Numbered from the stretch's first letter, positions 24,567 through 33,345 are shown. The stretch is DNA of 64,000 nt from CADEED01 sp036677145 (GCA_036677145.1 JAKFFF010000027.1:30082-94081); one strand, 5' to 3'. The notes: generated by a model not told the origin, from the letters alone. Numbers and translations: made by a program.

Positions 24567-24592
24567 GGGGACAGACTTTGAAGTCTGTCCCC
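24567..24592. terminator. Perfect 12-bp inverted repeat between convergent genes
   Basis: GGGGACAGACTT, a TG spacer and AAGTCTGTCCCC form a perfect hairpin, centred between the stop codons of the PEP-CTERM gene (+) and the TonB receptor (-). It lacks a T-run but is placed to stop transcription from both sides. Its GGGGACAGAC end resembles the distal end of the repeat family seen near 37582 and 49843. Confidence 0.65.
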
Positions 24593-24599
24593 CTCGTCA

Positions 24600-26522
24600 T
24601 CAGAAGCTGAACTTGACGCCCGCGCGGGGCAGGATGCCGCGCGCTTCGTTGCCGATGAACTCTTCGTAGCGTTCGTCGGTGAGATTGTCGACGGCGAGCC
24701 AGGCCTGGAGCTTCGGCGACAGCTGCCACGCCGCGCTCACATCGACGCGCGTGTAGGAAGGCAGGCGCATGTCGCCGGTCGCGATCGACGAATCGAGCGA
24801 CGTACCCACGTAGGTCGCCGCGGCCGAAAGCTCGAGCGCCGCGAACGGCGTCCAATGCGCGCCGACGCCGCCGCGCCACTCGGGCCGATTGCGCAACTGC
24901 GCGTTCGTGCCCGCGATGCGGCTCTCGGCCTGCGTCACGCTGGCGTCGAACTGCCATTGCTCATTCAGAGCCACGCGTCCCGCGAGTTCGAAGCCCGTGG
25001 TGTCCACGCGATTGCGATTGACGAGCATCGGCGGCGGACCCGGATCGAAATCGATCGCGTTGCGGAATTCGCCGTTGAACCAGGTCGCGCTGAGCCGTCC
25101 GGCGCCGTCGAGAATTACCTGCGAGAGTTCGAGCTCGTACGACTCGCCGCGCTCCGGCACGAGATCCGGATTGCCGACCAGCGGATGCCCGAGGGCATAG
25201 AAACTCGGCAGCTTGAACGCCTTGCCCCACGCGGCGGCCACGGTGAATCCGGAATCGCCCGCGGCATACGCGACGCGGACTCGCGGACTCGTGACCGAAC
25301 TCGCGCCATCGGGCTCATCGACTCGCACACCGAGCTGCGATGACAGGCCGAATCTCGTCTCGAGGCGCATCTCCGCGAACGGCGCCCAGGTCGTGCGGGT
25401 CAGTTCGAAAGAAGTCGGCAGCATGAAGCCGCCGCCGAAGTCGAGCGCGCCGTTGCTCGCGCCTTCCTCGCGCAACCAGTCGACGCCGTAGGCGAGCGTC
25501 ATCCAGTCCGAGAACTTCTGCGTGCCCGTCAACGTGGCCGAATATCGCGTGAGTTTCGTATCGACGATGCTCGGCGGGATGCCGAAAGGATCGCGGACGC
25601 CCGGCGCGACGCCCGGTGAATCGATGCGATCGTCGCGATCGAAGTAACCGAGCGTGAGACCGAAGGTGGCATCGCCAACACTCGTGTTCACGCCCGCGCC
25701 GAACAACATTTCGTCCGCCTCGCGGTGTTCCGTAGCGCGGATGTCCGCGTATTCATAACCGCCGCTGTCATCCGGCCAGCCCTCGCGCTCGGATTCGGAA
25801 TAACGTCCGGTGACGAACAGCGAGGTCGCGTCGCCGATCCGCGTATCGAAGTTGCCCGACACGCGCTGCGATTCGAATGAGTTGCCGCGCACGACTTCGC
25901 CCTGGTTCGCGTCGCTGGCGCCGAGCGACCAGTTGCCGCCGCCCGTGTTTCCAGGAAGGGGGCCGCCCGCGGAGACCGCGAGTTCGCGCGTGTCGTACGC
26001 GCCCGCCGTGGCATCCAGCGAAGCCGTCGTTTTGTCTCGCGGCGCATGCCGCGTGATGATGTTGATCACGCCCGCGAGCGCATCACCGCCGTAGACCGCC
26101 GAATACGGACCGCGTGCGATTTCCACGCGTTCCACGTCGGCGACGTCGAGCGCCGAGAAGTCGAAAGAGCCGCCGCGCGCGTTCGTGGGATCGTTCACCC
26201 GCACGCCGTCGACCAGCACGAGCGTGTAGTTAGGATCAGCGCCGCGCACGTACAGGGAACCCGTGCCGCCGCGGCCGCCGACCTGGTCCAGGTGCACGCC
26301 GGCCACGCGCCGCAATATGTCCGACAACTGGGCCGGCTTTTCCACGTCGAAGTCCGCTCGCTCGAGCACGGTCACGTTGGCGCCCACGTCATCAGGGTCC
26401 GTAGCAACACGTGAGCCGGTGACGACGACTGTTTCCGCCGGAGCGGAGGCCGACGCGGGTGTTGCGGATTGCGGGGGCAGGGCGCCGCCATTAGCGGCAA
26501 GAAGCGTAAGGAGCAAGCTCAT
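24600..26522 (-). CDS. TonB-dependent outer-membrane receptor (BtuB-type)
   Basis: With the ATG at 26522 the protein is 640 residues, including a signal region. A TonB box-like ETVVVTG follows the signal, then a plug domain (LSDILRRVAGVHLDQVGGRGG, LYVRGADPNYTLVLVDGVRVND, ERVEIARGPYSAVYG) and a beta-barrel ending in Phe (GVKFSF). It resembles BtuB-type receptors. No cobalamin riboswitch can fit in the 81-bp gap to the divergent gene, so the ligand may not be vitamin B12. A longer open frame to 26675 would overlap the divergent gene and is rejected. Confidence 0.88.
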   Translation of the reverse strand: MSLLLTLLAANGGALPPQSATPASASAPAETVVVTGSRVATDPDDVGANVTVLERADFDVEKPAQLSDILRRVAGVHLDQVGGRGGTGSLYVRGADPNYTLVLVDGVRVNDPTNARGGSFDFSALDVADVERVEIARGPYSAVYGGDALAGVINIITRHAPRDKTTASLDATAGAYDTRELAVSAGGPLPGNTGGGNWSLGASDANQGEVVRGNSFESQRVSGNFDTRIGDATSLFVTGRYSESEREGWPDDSGGYEYADIRATEHREADEMLFGAGVNTSVGDATFGLTLGYFDRDDRIDSPGVAPGVRDPFGIPPSIVDTKLTRYSATLTGTQKFSDWMTLAYGVDWLREEGASNGALDFGGGFMLPTSFELTRTTWAPFAEMRLETRFGLSSQLGVRVDEPDGASSVTSPRVRVAYAAGDSGFTVAAAWGKAFKLPSFYALGHPLVGNPDLVPERGESYELELSQVILDGAGRLSATWFNGEFRNAIDFDPGPPPMLVNRNRVDTTGFELAGRVALNEQWQFDASVTQAESRIAGTNAQLRNRPEWRGGVGAHWTPFAALELSAAATYVGTSLDSSIATGDMRLPSYTRVDVSAAWQLSPKLQAWLAVDNLTDERYEEFIGNEARGILPRAGVKFSF

Positions 26523-26603
26523 TTTGTGTATGGTTCTTGTACGGGGTAAATCGGTTTCAGAAGGGGAATTTTCGGTTAGTGTAGCCGCCTCGGAGGGGGT
26601 TCC

Positions 26604-29600
26604 ATGCTGAAGTTTTCCCACCGCGCCGCTGCGGTACTGACCACGCTTGCGCTCGCAAGTTTCCTCGTCGTCCACGCACAGAGTTCCTCGGGACCTGGGC
26701 CAGAGTTTCGCGGCAGCGACGCCTGGAGCCTCGCGGACGGTGTCGTGACCTTCACCGGCACACCCTCGCGTGAAACACCGCTGAATACGCGCTTCGCGTT
26801 CGCCGACAGCGTCACCTCATTCGAATTCCGCTCGCCCAAGGGCGCGAAAGCCAACGCCTACCTGCAGGGCCGTTACGGCATCGAACTCAATGGCACCGGC
26901 GAATGGCAGCGCGTCGCGGTGCGCTTCCGCGGGCCGCGCATGGACGCGGGCTTCAACAAGGTCGCCAACGCGATGATGCTCGAGGTGCGCGTCGGTGACG
27001 ACGTGCGCCGCAACGTCGTATTCGAAAAGGCCAGTGAAGGCGCGCGCTGGGAATCGGAGGATTTCCGCGGACCCGTCGTGTTCTACGTCACGCAGGGCAC
27101 GTTCGCGTTGCGCAACATGTCGCATGAACCGGCCGACTTCGGCCCGGTCACCGTGCCGAAGGTTTCCGGCGGTGAAACGAACGAAAAAGAACTCTTCGAT
27201 TCCGTCGCGCTCGGCAAGGAAACCTTTCATTCCGTGGGCTGCGAGGCCTGCCATCTCGTGGCGCCCAGTGAAACCGCCGTGAGCTCGGGTCCGATCCTGT
27301 TCGGGCTGCTGCGTCCCGAGGCGCGTGCGCGCGAGGTTGCCGAAGGCGAGGGCCATCGCTTCCAGGTGAAGGCCAATCGCGACTACCTGCGCCGCTCGAT
27401 CCGGGCGCCGGCCGACCAGCTCGCGGTCGCCGAAAGCGGTCCGACGCGCGGCCAGGCCTATCTACCTGTGATGCCAGCCTTCCCGGCCGAGGTGCTGAGT
27501 GATCAGCAGATCGATGCGCTCGGCGACTATCTCGCCACGCTCAATGAGCCCGGCAATCGCGGTCCCGCGGTCAAGCTCATGGATCAGACGCCAGCGGCGC
27601 CCTACGATCCGATGGCCGACAACCTGCAATGGCTGGTCGGCGACGAGGTGCGTCTGCAGCGCGGTCCACTCGTCGGCACGTCGGGCCGCAGCATCCACGT
27701 GGGCAATCCCAGCGGCATTCATTACTCGTTCGATCCGCGCCTGCTCGCCGTCGTGAAGATCTGGCAGGGCGGCTTCCTCGACATGTCGGGCGAACTCGTG
27801 GGCCGCGGCAACCGCGGACTCGCGCTGGGCCACGACAGCCGCGAGATTGCGCTCGGCGAACGCGAATATCTGGTTGCGCCGCTGAACGCCGCCGGCAAGC
27901 CGGTGGACTTCTCGTTCAAGGAAGGCAAGTTCGCGGACACCGCGACGTTCAAGGCGGCGTTGAACAATCCCCAGGATCAGCTCGCGCTGATCGCCGCGCA
28001 AGACGCGCAGTTCCTGGGATATTCGCGCGACTCGCGCGACAAGCTGGCCGCGCCGGTATTCAAGTACCGCATCGGCAAAAACGTCGTTGCGACCTCGACC
28101 GTGATATCCGCGACCGGCGAGCTCACCGTGCGCGTCAGCGGCAAGCTCGCCACCGCACAATCGTTCGCGCTGAATCCGCTGCTGCTGAAGGGCGCGACGG
28201 TGAGCGGCGGCAAACTCGAGAACGATCGCTGGAATTTGCCGGCGGGCGCCACCGACGTGACGTTGCACGGCAAGATCGCGGTCGCGGCGAATGCGTGGAA
28301 ACCTGCCGCGTCAAACTACTCGTACAAGCGCGCGCCGCTGAGCAAGGCCGGCGCGAAGGCGACGCTGCCCGCCGGTTACAGCATCGAGGACTTCTACGCG
28401 CCGAAGGACAACTACGGCCGCGACCAGTTGTTCGAGGCGCTGGGGCTCTCGCTCGCGAAGGACGGCACGATTGTCGTCGCGACGCGCACCGCCGGCATCT
28501 GGCGCATCGTGAACGGCGAGTGGCGCCTGTTCGCCGAAGGACTCTTCGACAGCCTCGGGGTCGTCGTCGAAGACGGCAAGGGACTCACCGTCGTGGCCGG
28601 CCAGAAGGCCGAACTGACGCGTATTTCCGATACCAATGGCGACGGCATCGCGGACAAATACGACACGTTGTTCGACGCGCACTCGTTCCACGCCAACTAC
28701 CACACGTACATGCACGGACCGGTGCGCGCGCCGGACGGGTCTTACTACTTCGCGCTCAACCTCGTGCACGACGGCTCGGGTTCGACCTACAACGCCGGCA
28801 GCAACACCATGGGCACGTGGGGCGGCTTCAACGGCTGGGCGATTCGCGTGAAGGCGGATGGAACGTCCGAGTTGTTCTCGAAGGGTCTGCGCAGTCCCGC
28901 GAGCCTGGGCGTCGGTCCTGACGGACGCGTCTGGTATACGGACAACCAGGGTGATTTCGTCGCCACGTCGAAGTTGTTCGTGTTGAAGAAGGATGCGTTC
29001 TACGGCCATCCCGCCAGTCTCGTGGATCTGCCGGGCATGACGCCCGCGTCGCCGGAGATTGCGTACGACAAGTGGGCCGACAGGCGCGAGCAAGCCACCG
29101 TCCTGTTCCCGCACAACCGCGTCGCGAATTCGCCGGGCAACCCGGCCTGGGTGACCGGCAAGAAGTTTGGCCCGTTCACGGGACAGATGCTGATCGGCGA
29201 CCAGACGCAGTCGAACCTGCTGCGCGTCTCCCTGCAAAAGGTGGGCGACCGGGAGCAGGGCAGCGTGATGCCATTCTTCGAAGGACTCGAGTCGGGCGTG
29301 ATGCGCCCGTTGTTCCTGCCCGACGGCAGCTTGTTGTTAGGCCAGACCGGCCGCGGCTGGCAGGCGAAGGGCGGCAAGGTCGCGGCGTTGCAGCACGTGC
29401 GCTGGGATGGAAAGACCGTCGCGCCGGCGGTGGTGGCGATGTTGGCGACGCCGAAGGGGTTCAAGCTGCAGTTCACGCAGCCGCTCGGCAAGGGCGTGAG
29501 CACCGAGCTGCTCAAGACCGCGTTGTCGCTCGAGTCGTGGACATATCGCGATGCGGCGGATTACGGCTCGCCAGAGCTCGATCTGCGCAACGAAAACCTC

Positions 29601-29792
29601 GCTTCGATCAGCGTCAGCGCGGATCGCAAGAGCGTGGACGTCGTGCTGACTTCGACCGAGGTGCCGCAGGTGCATCCTCGCCAGACCGCGCGCGTGTATC
29701 ACGCGAAGCTCGCGTCGCAGACATTGTTCGATGCGAATGCGCCGGGTGAGATGAATGCGTATTACACACTGTACGTGTTCCCGGCCAACTGA
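26604..29792 (+). CDS. Periplasmic cytochrome c / sorbosone-dehydrogenase-like beta-propeller protein
   Basis: A 1062-residue secreted protein (signal MLKFSHRAAAVLTTLALAS). The domain order is a jelly-roll-like N-terminal region (~30-190), a cytochrome c domain with haem site CEACH (Cys213, Cys216, His217) and a distal Met candidate in LPVMPAF, a middle beta domain, and a C-terminal six-bladed propeller related to glucose/sorbosone dehydrogenases (VVATRTAGIWRI, GVGPDGRVWYTDNQGDF, LLIGDQTQSNLLR). It may oxidise a sugar or aldehyde and pass electrons to the haem. It is divergent from the TonB receptor with an 81-bp shared control region, suggesting linked use of one substrate. Confidence 0.75.
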   Translation: MLKFSHRAAAVLTTLALASFLVVHAQSSSGPGPEFRGSDAWSLADGVVTFTGTPSRETPLNTRFAFADSVTSFEFRSPKGAKANAYLQGRYGIELNGTGEWQRVAVRFRGPRMDAGFNKVANAMMLEVRVGDDVRRNVVFEKASEGARWESEDFRGPVVFYVTQGTFALRNMSHEPADFGPVTVPKVSGGETNEKELFDSVALGKETFHSVGCEACHLVAPSETAVSSGPILFGLLRPEARAREVAEGEGHRFQVKANRDYLRRSIRAPADQLAVAESGPTRGQAYLPVMPAFPAEVLSDQQIDALGDYLATLNEPGNRGPAVKLMDQTPAAPYDPMADNLQWLVGDEVRLQRGPLVGTSGRSIHVGNPSGIHYSFDPRLLAVVKIWQGGFLDMSGELVGRGNRGLALGHDSREIALGEREYLVAPLNAAGKPVDFSFKEGKFADTATFKAALNNPQDQLALIAAQDAQFLGYSRDSRDKLAAPVFKYRIGKNVVATSTVISATGELTVRVSGKLATAQSFALNPLLLKGATVSGGKLENDRWNLPAGATDVTLHGKIAVAANAWKPAASNYSYKRAPLSKAGAKATLPAGYSIEDFYAPKDNYGRDQLFEALGLSLAKDGTIVVATRTAGIWRIVNGEWRLFAEGLFDSLGVVVEDGKGLTVVAGQKAELTRISDTNGDGIADKYDTLFDAHSFHANYHTYMHGPVRAPDGSYYFALNLVHDGSGSTYNAGSNTMGTWGGFNGWAIRVKADGTSELFSKGLRSPASLGVGPDGRVWYTDNQGDFVATSKLFVLKKDAFYGHPASLVDLPGMTPASPEIAYDKWADRREQATVLFPHNRVANSPGNPAWVTGKKFGPFTGQMLIGDQTQSNLLRVSLQKVGDREQGSVMPFFEGLESGVMRPLFLPDGSLLLGQTGRGWQAKGGKVAALQHVRWDGKTVAPAVVAMLATPKGFKLQFTQPLGKGVSTELLKTALSLESWTYRDAADYGSPELDLRNENLASISVSADRKSVDVVLTSTEVPQVHPRQTARVYHAKLASQTLFDANAPGEMNAYYTLYVFPAN

Positions 29793-29803
29793 CGCTCGGC
29801 CGG

Positions 29804-30331
29804 TCACAGGTCGGCGGTGAAACCTGTCCCTCGGCGTTCCCGCGCCGAGGGATTCATGAGCTGGCGCAGCGTCGCGAGCATCGTTGCGATCTGTTTGTCG
29901 TGACCCTGGTATTTGCGCTCGAGCGCGTCCAGCTGACGAGCGAGATTCTCGTTGGTCGCGAGCAGCTCTCGAAGTTGAACGAATGCGCGTACCACATGGA
30001 CGCCCATCTCAATGGCTCGCCCGCTGTTGACCACATTTGCAGCTTGAATCGCACCGTGTTCGGTAAATGCCCACGGCGGTTTTCGATGTCCGCCGCGCCC
30101 GATCTTTGATGTCGCAATTTGCGACATCAAAGTTGCGTGCTCTTCGGGGCTCAATCGGAATGCGAAGTCATCCGGGAATCGGGCTGAATTCCTTTTTACG
30201 GCCTCATTCAGGCGCGCAGTCGAGACCCCGTACAGGGTCGCAAGGCTTCGATCGAGAATGACGCGTTGGCCGCGCAACTCGAATATCAGGCGGCGAACTT
30301 CACCCATGCCGCTGGGGATTGGCCTGGTCAT
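29804..30331 (-). CDS. ORF6N-domain DNA-binding protein
   Basis: The start is the ATG at 30331, giving 175 residues. The N-terminal ORF6N domain is clear: IFELRGQRVILDRSLATLYGVSTARLNEAVKRN, RFPDDFAFRLSPEE, and AFTEHGAIQAANVV. A coiled coil and a basic tail follow. ORF6N/KilA-N proteins are typical of phages and mobile islands, where they act as DNA-binding or antirepressor-like factors. It stands alone here, with no phage genes around it. A perfect 29-bp palindrome lies within its coding sequence. Confidence 0.85.
   Translation of the reverse strand: MTRPIPSGMGEVRRLIFELRGQRVILDRSLATLYGVSTARLNEAVKRNSARFPDDFAFRLSPEEHATLMSQIATSKIGRGGHRKPPWAFTEHGAIQAANVVNSGRAIEMGVHVVRAFVQLRELLATNENLARQLDALERKYQGHDKQIATMLATLRQLMNPSARERRGTGFTADL
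30104..30132. repeat. Perfect inverted repeat inside the ORF6N gene
   Basis: CTTTGATGTCGCA (30104-30116), ATT, TGCGACATCAAAG (30120-30132) form a 13-bp perfect stem with a 3-nt loop in the coding region for MSQIATSKIG. In the mRNA it would be a strong hairpin. The sequence is AT-richer than its surroundings. Confidence 0.75.
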
Positions 30332-30519
30332 GCACGTCACTTTGGACGGGCATCGCCGGAATCGCGCGCCGAGAATTGGACGTATTCGACGAGAAATTGC
30401 ATCGATTCGCCGGGGGAGATGCACCCCTAGGTAGTGGTTGAACGGCGTATCTTTTCGACCGTTCGCACTTCGTGCTTCAATCCGCTGAACGAGCCCTTCG
30501 ACCATCCAGCGGTGACGCC

Positions 30520-31155
30520 ATGAGCGAGACGAAGTGGAATCTTCACGGCCGCGAATTCGCGAACTGCAATTGCACCTACGGCTGTCCCTGCCAGTTCAAT
30601 GCACTGCCCACGAACGGCAACTGCTGGGCGGTGGTCGGCATCCAGATCGATCGCGGCCGGCACGGCGACGTCGATTTGAGCGGTCTCAAGATCGCGGGCA
30701 TCTTCAAATATCCCGGCGCGATCCACATGGGCAATGGCGAGGCCGTGCCGATCGTGGACAAACGCGCGGACGACGCCCAGCGCAATGCACTGCTGCGGAT
30801 CATGAGTGGCCAGGACACGAAGCCCGGGGCGACCATGTTCCAGGTGTTCTTCTCGATGTTGAGCAAGGTGCACGACCCCGTGTTCGCCGACATCGATTTC
30901 GAAGTGGACATCGACAAGCGGCGCGCGCGCATGCGGGTGCCGGGTTACATCGAACAGCGCGGCGAGCCGATCGTGAATCCGGTCACGGGCAATGAGCACC
31001 GCATCCGCATCGAACCGGTAGGCGGCTTCGAATTCAAAGTTGCCGAGATCGGCCGGGGCTGGACCAAGACCTCCGGCCCGATCACCTACGAGCTCGCGGA
31101 TTCATATGGACAGTTCGCGGAGCTGCACCTGAGCCAGGACGGCATCATCGCCTGA
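30520..31155 (+). CDS. DUF1326 family protein
   Basis: The 211-residue protein starts at the ATG at 30520 and has the DUF1326 N-terminus WNLHGREFANCNCTYGCPCQF. Its CNC and CPC cysteines suggest metal or Fe-S binding. An open frame upstream to 30472 adds unconserved residues. The stop overlaps the next start (TGATG). DUF1326 and DUF2182 genes commonly sit side by side. The joint function is not established, though metal handling is plausible. Confidence 0.87.
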   Translation: MSETKWNLHGREFANCNCTYGCPCQFNALPTNGNCWAVVGIQIDRGRHGDVDLSGLKIAGIFKYPGAIHMGNGEAVPIVDKRADDAQRNALLRIMSGQDTKPGATMFQVFFSMLSKVHDPVFADIDFEVDIDKRRARMRVPGYIEQRGEPIVNPVTGNEHRIRIEPVGGFEFKVAEIGRGWTKTSGPITYELADSYGQFAELHLSQDGIIA

Positions 31156-31892
31156 TGCGCGATCGCTGGCTCGTCGTCGGCGCGTTGTTCGCGATCTCGG
31201 CGCTCGCGCTCGGTTACACATACTGGCTGGCGACCGGCTTCGACATGTCCGCCATGATGTCGCCGGACTTCATCCCGTGGTCGGCCGGGCATTTCGCGTT
31301 CATGTTCGCGATGTGGGCCGTGATGATGATCGGCATGATGACGCCGTCCGTCGCGCCGATGGTGCTGCTGTATGAGCAGATCGCGCGGCAGGGCGCGGCG
31401 CGCGGCACGCCGTTCGCGCCGGCCGGCTGGTTCGCCGCTGGCTATCTACTGGCCTGGACCGCGTTCGCGCTGGTGGCGACGCTGCTGCAATGGCTGCTCG
31501 AATGGCGGGCGGTGGTCACGCCGATGATGGCGGGCACGGGCCGCGCGCTCGGCGGCGCCTTGCTGATCGCAGCGGGCGTCTACCAATGGTTGCCGGTGAA
31601 AGACCGCTGTCTCGCGCAATGCCGGGCGCCATTGTCATTCGTGCAGCGCCACGGAGGATTCAAGCCGGACGCGCGCGGTTCGGTGCGGCTCGGTGTGTTG
31701 CACGGCCTGTATTGCATCGGCTGCTGCTGGGTGCTGATGGCGCTGCTGTTCGCGTTCGGCGTCATGAACCTGCTGTGGATCGCGGGCTTGATGATCTTCG
31801 TGCTTGCCGAAAAGGTCGTACCGTTCCCGCGCGTGTTCACCCGGGTGGCGGGAGTGATCGCGCTTGTCGCGGGCGTCGCGTTGATCCTCTGA
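31155..31892 (+). CDS. DUF2182 family membrane protein
   Basis: This 245-residue integral membrane protein has about six spans. It has the DUF2182 markers FAMWAVMMIGMMTPSVAPMVLLY, LPVKDRCLAQCRAP and HGLYCIGCCWVLM. The Met-, Cys- and His-rich motifs look suited to binding soft metals such as copper within the membrane. It is translationally coupled to the DUF1326 gene by a TGATG overlap. Confidence 0.88.
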   Translation: MRDRWLVVGALFAISALALGYTYWLATGFDMSAMMSPDFIPWSAGHFAFMFAMWAVMMIGMMTPSVAPMVLLYEQIARQGAARGTPFAPAGWFAAGYLLAWTAFALVATLLQWLLEWRAVVTPMMAGTGRALGGALLIAAGVYQWLPVKDRCLAQCRAPLSFVQRHGGFKPDARGSVRLGVLHGLYCIGCCWVLMALLFAFGVMNLLWIAGLMIFVLAEKVVPFPRVFTRVAGVIALVAGVALIL

Positions 31893-31898
31893 AACGAA

Positions 31899-31931
31899 AC
31901 GGCCGCGGAAGCATTACGCCTCCGCGGCCGT
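31899..31931. terminator. Bidirectional hairpin between DUF2182 gene and gst
   Basis: ACGGCCGCGGA and TCCGCGGCCGT form an 11-bp perfect stem with an 11-nt loop. The hairpin begins 7 bp after the DUF2182 stop and lies about 25 bp before the leftward gst stop at 31956. There is no T-run on either side. Confidence 0.7.
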
Positions 31932-31955
31932 GATCGGCGAACGATCTATCTACGG

Positions 31956-32573
31956 TCAGGCAGCTTTCTTGAGCAGCCCTTCCGCTTCCAGGGCTTCCTG
32001 CACTTTCGGCCGCGCGGCGACGCGGGCCTGGAAGTCCTTGATGGCCGGATACTTCGACAGGTCGACGTTGAGGAAGTTGGCCCAGTTGAGTACGACGAAG
32101 AGGTAGGAATCGGCGATCGTGAAGTTGTCGCCGGTCAGGTACTTCTTGCCCGTGAGCTGCTGATTCAGGTACTCGAACTTCTTCGTGAGATTGTCGAGTG
32201 CGTACTGCTTGACGGCAGGGTCCGCCGTCGGATTCCACAGCGGCGAAAAGCCCTTGTGCACTTCGCTCGTCACGTAGTTGAGCCATTCCTGCACGCGGTA
32301 ACGCTCGAACGAACCGTTCTTCGGCGCCAGGCCCGATTCGGGCTTCTGGTCGGCGACGTACTGCATGATCGCAACGCCTTCGGTCAGCACCTGGCCGTTG
32401 TCGAGCTTGAGCGCCGGCACCGCGCCTTTGGGGTTGATCGCGTAGTAGTCAGAGCCGTCCTCGAGCTTCTTGGTCTTGGTGTCGGCGCGCTTGAGATCGA
32501 AGGGCAGGCCCACTTCGCGCAGCGTGATGTGGGAAGCGAGAGAGCAGGCACCGGGGGAATAATAAAGCTGCAT
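31956..32573 (-). CDS. gstA: Glutathione S-transferase (GstA-like)
   Basis: The start ATG at 32573 has GGAG 7 bp upstream, better than the in-frame ATG at 32585. The 205-residue product closely resembles E. coli GstA: MQLYYSPGACSLASHITL with the beta-class Cys/Ser region, NPKGAVPAL with the cis-Pro, LTEGVAIMQYVAD, and EWLNYVTSEVHKGF. It conjugates glutathione to electrophiles or reduces mixed disulfides. It is divergent from hxlR, and two palindromic operators lie between them, so it is probably controlled by that regulator in response to reactive electrophiles. Confidence 0.92.
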   Translation of the reverse strand: MQLYYSPGACSLASHITLREVGLPFDLKRADTKTKKLEDGSDYYAINPKGAVPALKLDNGQVLTEGVAIMQYVADQKPESGLAPKNGSFERYRVQEWLNYVTSEVHKGFSPLWNPTADPAVKQYALDNLTKKFEYLNQQLTGKKYLTGDNFTIADSYLFVVLNWANFLNVDLSKYPAIKDFQARVAARPKVQEALEAEGLLKKAA

Positions 32574-32641
32574 GACGTACTCCATTGCGTTGTTGTCGAA
32601 TCAGGGGCGCAAGTGTGCGCAGTGGGCACCCGGGACACAAG

Positions 32642-32661
32642 TACTTACCTGCTGGTAAGTA
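32642..32661. promoter_or_regulatory. Palindromic operator 1 in the gst-hxlR intergenic region
   Basis: TACTTACC-TGCT-GGTAAGTA is a perfect 8-bp-arm palindrome of 20 bp. It has the same arms and total length as operator 2, with centres 33 bp apart, about three helical turns. It is very likely a binding site for the dimeric HxlR-type regulator encoded alongside. Confidence 0.88.
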
Positions 32662-32674
32662 TGTCGGAGGATGG

Positions 32675-32694
32675 TACTTACCTTTGGGTAAGTA
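32675..32694. promoter_or_regulatory. Palindromic operator 2 in the gst-hxlR intergenic region
   Basis: TACTTACC-TTTG-GGTAAGTA has arms identical to operator 1, with only the 4-bp centre different. It ends 35 bp before the hxlR start codon. Two sites on the same DNA face suggest cooperative binding that controls both divergent genes. Confidence 0.88.
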
Positions 32695-32729
32695 TGGCCG
32701 TGCGGGGAGCGCCGTGATAATTTTGCGCC

Positions 32730-33092
32730 ATGCCGAAATTCAGGCCACCCGCCGATGTATTCAATGCAAAGTGCCCTTCGCGGCACGTCATGGCGGTGCT
32801 CGCCGAGAAATGGACACTGCTGATCGTCGCGCAGCTCGCGAACGGCCCGATGCGCACCAGCGAGATCCGCCGCGGAGTCGACGGGGTTTCGGAGAAGATG
32901 CTCATCCAGACGCTGCGCAAACTCGAGGCCTTCGGTCTAGTTAGCCGCAAGAGTTATCCAGAACTGCCGCCGCGCGTCGAATACCGCCTCACGGCGCTCG
33001 GCCGCTCGCTCTCGCGGCTTGCCGGACTGTTCGGCCGCTGGATCGAACGCAACGCGATCACCCTGCTCAAGTCCGAACGCGACGCGGCTTAA
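32730..33092 (+). CDS. HxlR-family winged-helix regulator
   Basis: This 120-residue protein has the HxlR fold: CPSRHVMAVLAEKWTLLIVAQL with the conserved N-terminal Cys often used for thiol sensing, GPMRTSEIRRGVDGVSEKMLIQTLRKLE as the recognition helix, and PRVEYRLTALG as the wing. It is divergent from gstA and probably represses it, and itself, through the two palindromes. Modification of the Cys by electrophiles would be a natural inducing signal. Its TAA stop is the first three bases of a repeat element. Confidence 0.92.
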   Translation: MPKFRPPADVFNAKCPSRHVMAVLAEKWTLLIVAQLANGPMRTSEIRRGVDGVSEKMLIQTLRKLEAFGLVSRKSYPELPPRVEYRLTALGRSLSRLAGLFGRWIERNAITLLKSERDAA

Positions 33093-33093
33093 T

Positions 33094-33242
33094 GGGGACA
33101 TTCCTCGTTTCCTAGCAAACGGGGACAGGCCTCACGCCTACGTCGAATGGCGTATGCACGCTGCTCGCGCGTGAAACATCCGCCTGAGGGGGCTGCCCAT
33201 TCGAGGTGCGTCCCCTTTTGCCAGGAAACGAGGAATGTCCCC
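33094..33242. repeat. TAATGGGGACATTCC-family repeat, copies 2 and 3 as an inverted pair
   Basis: The left copy (33094-33126) starts right after the TA of the hxlR TAA and reads GGGGACATTCCTCG, TTTCCTAGCAAACGGGGAC. The right copy (33210-33242) is its near-exact reverse complement. About 83 bp separate them. The pair is arranged like a REPIN, the two-copy form of REP palindromes. Each single copy can itself fold, since CCTCGTTT pairs with AAACGGGG with one G-T. Confidence 0.88.
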
Positions 33243-33345
33243 ATTTCTTGCAGACCCCCTCGCAGCCAGAGCGGTTCTGGTGCGGACTTTCCGCTGAATC
33301 GCCATTCCGAAGGCCCCGCTTCCACTGCGGCCGAAACGCGCGTTG

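Noticed and set aside
24567..24592. Direct membership of the GGGGACAGACTT hairpin in the TAATGGGGACATTCC family
   Set aside because: It shares only the GGGGACAGAC end and lacks the CATTCCTCGTTTCC core. I treat it as a terminator-like hairpin with possible distant relation.
26523..26603. Cobalamin riboswitch upstream of the BtuB-like receptor
   Set aside because: Only 81 bp are available, too short for the aptamer, and no B12-box-like sequence is visible.
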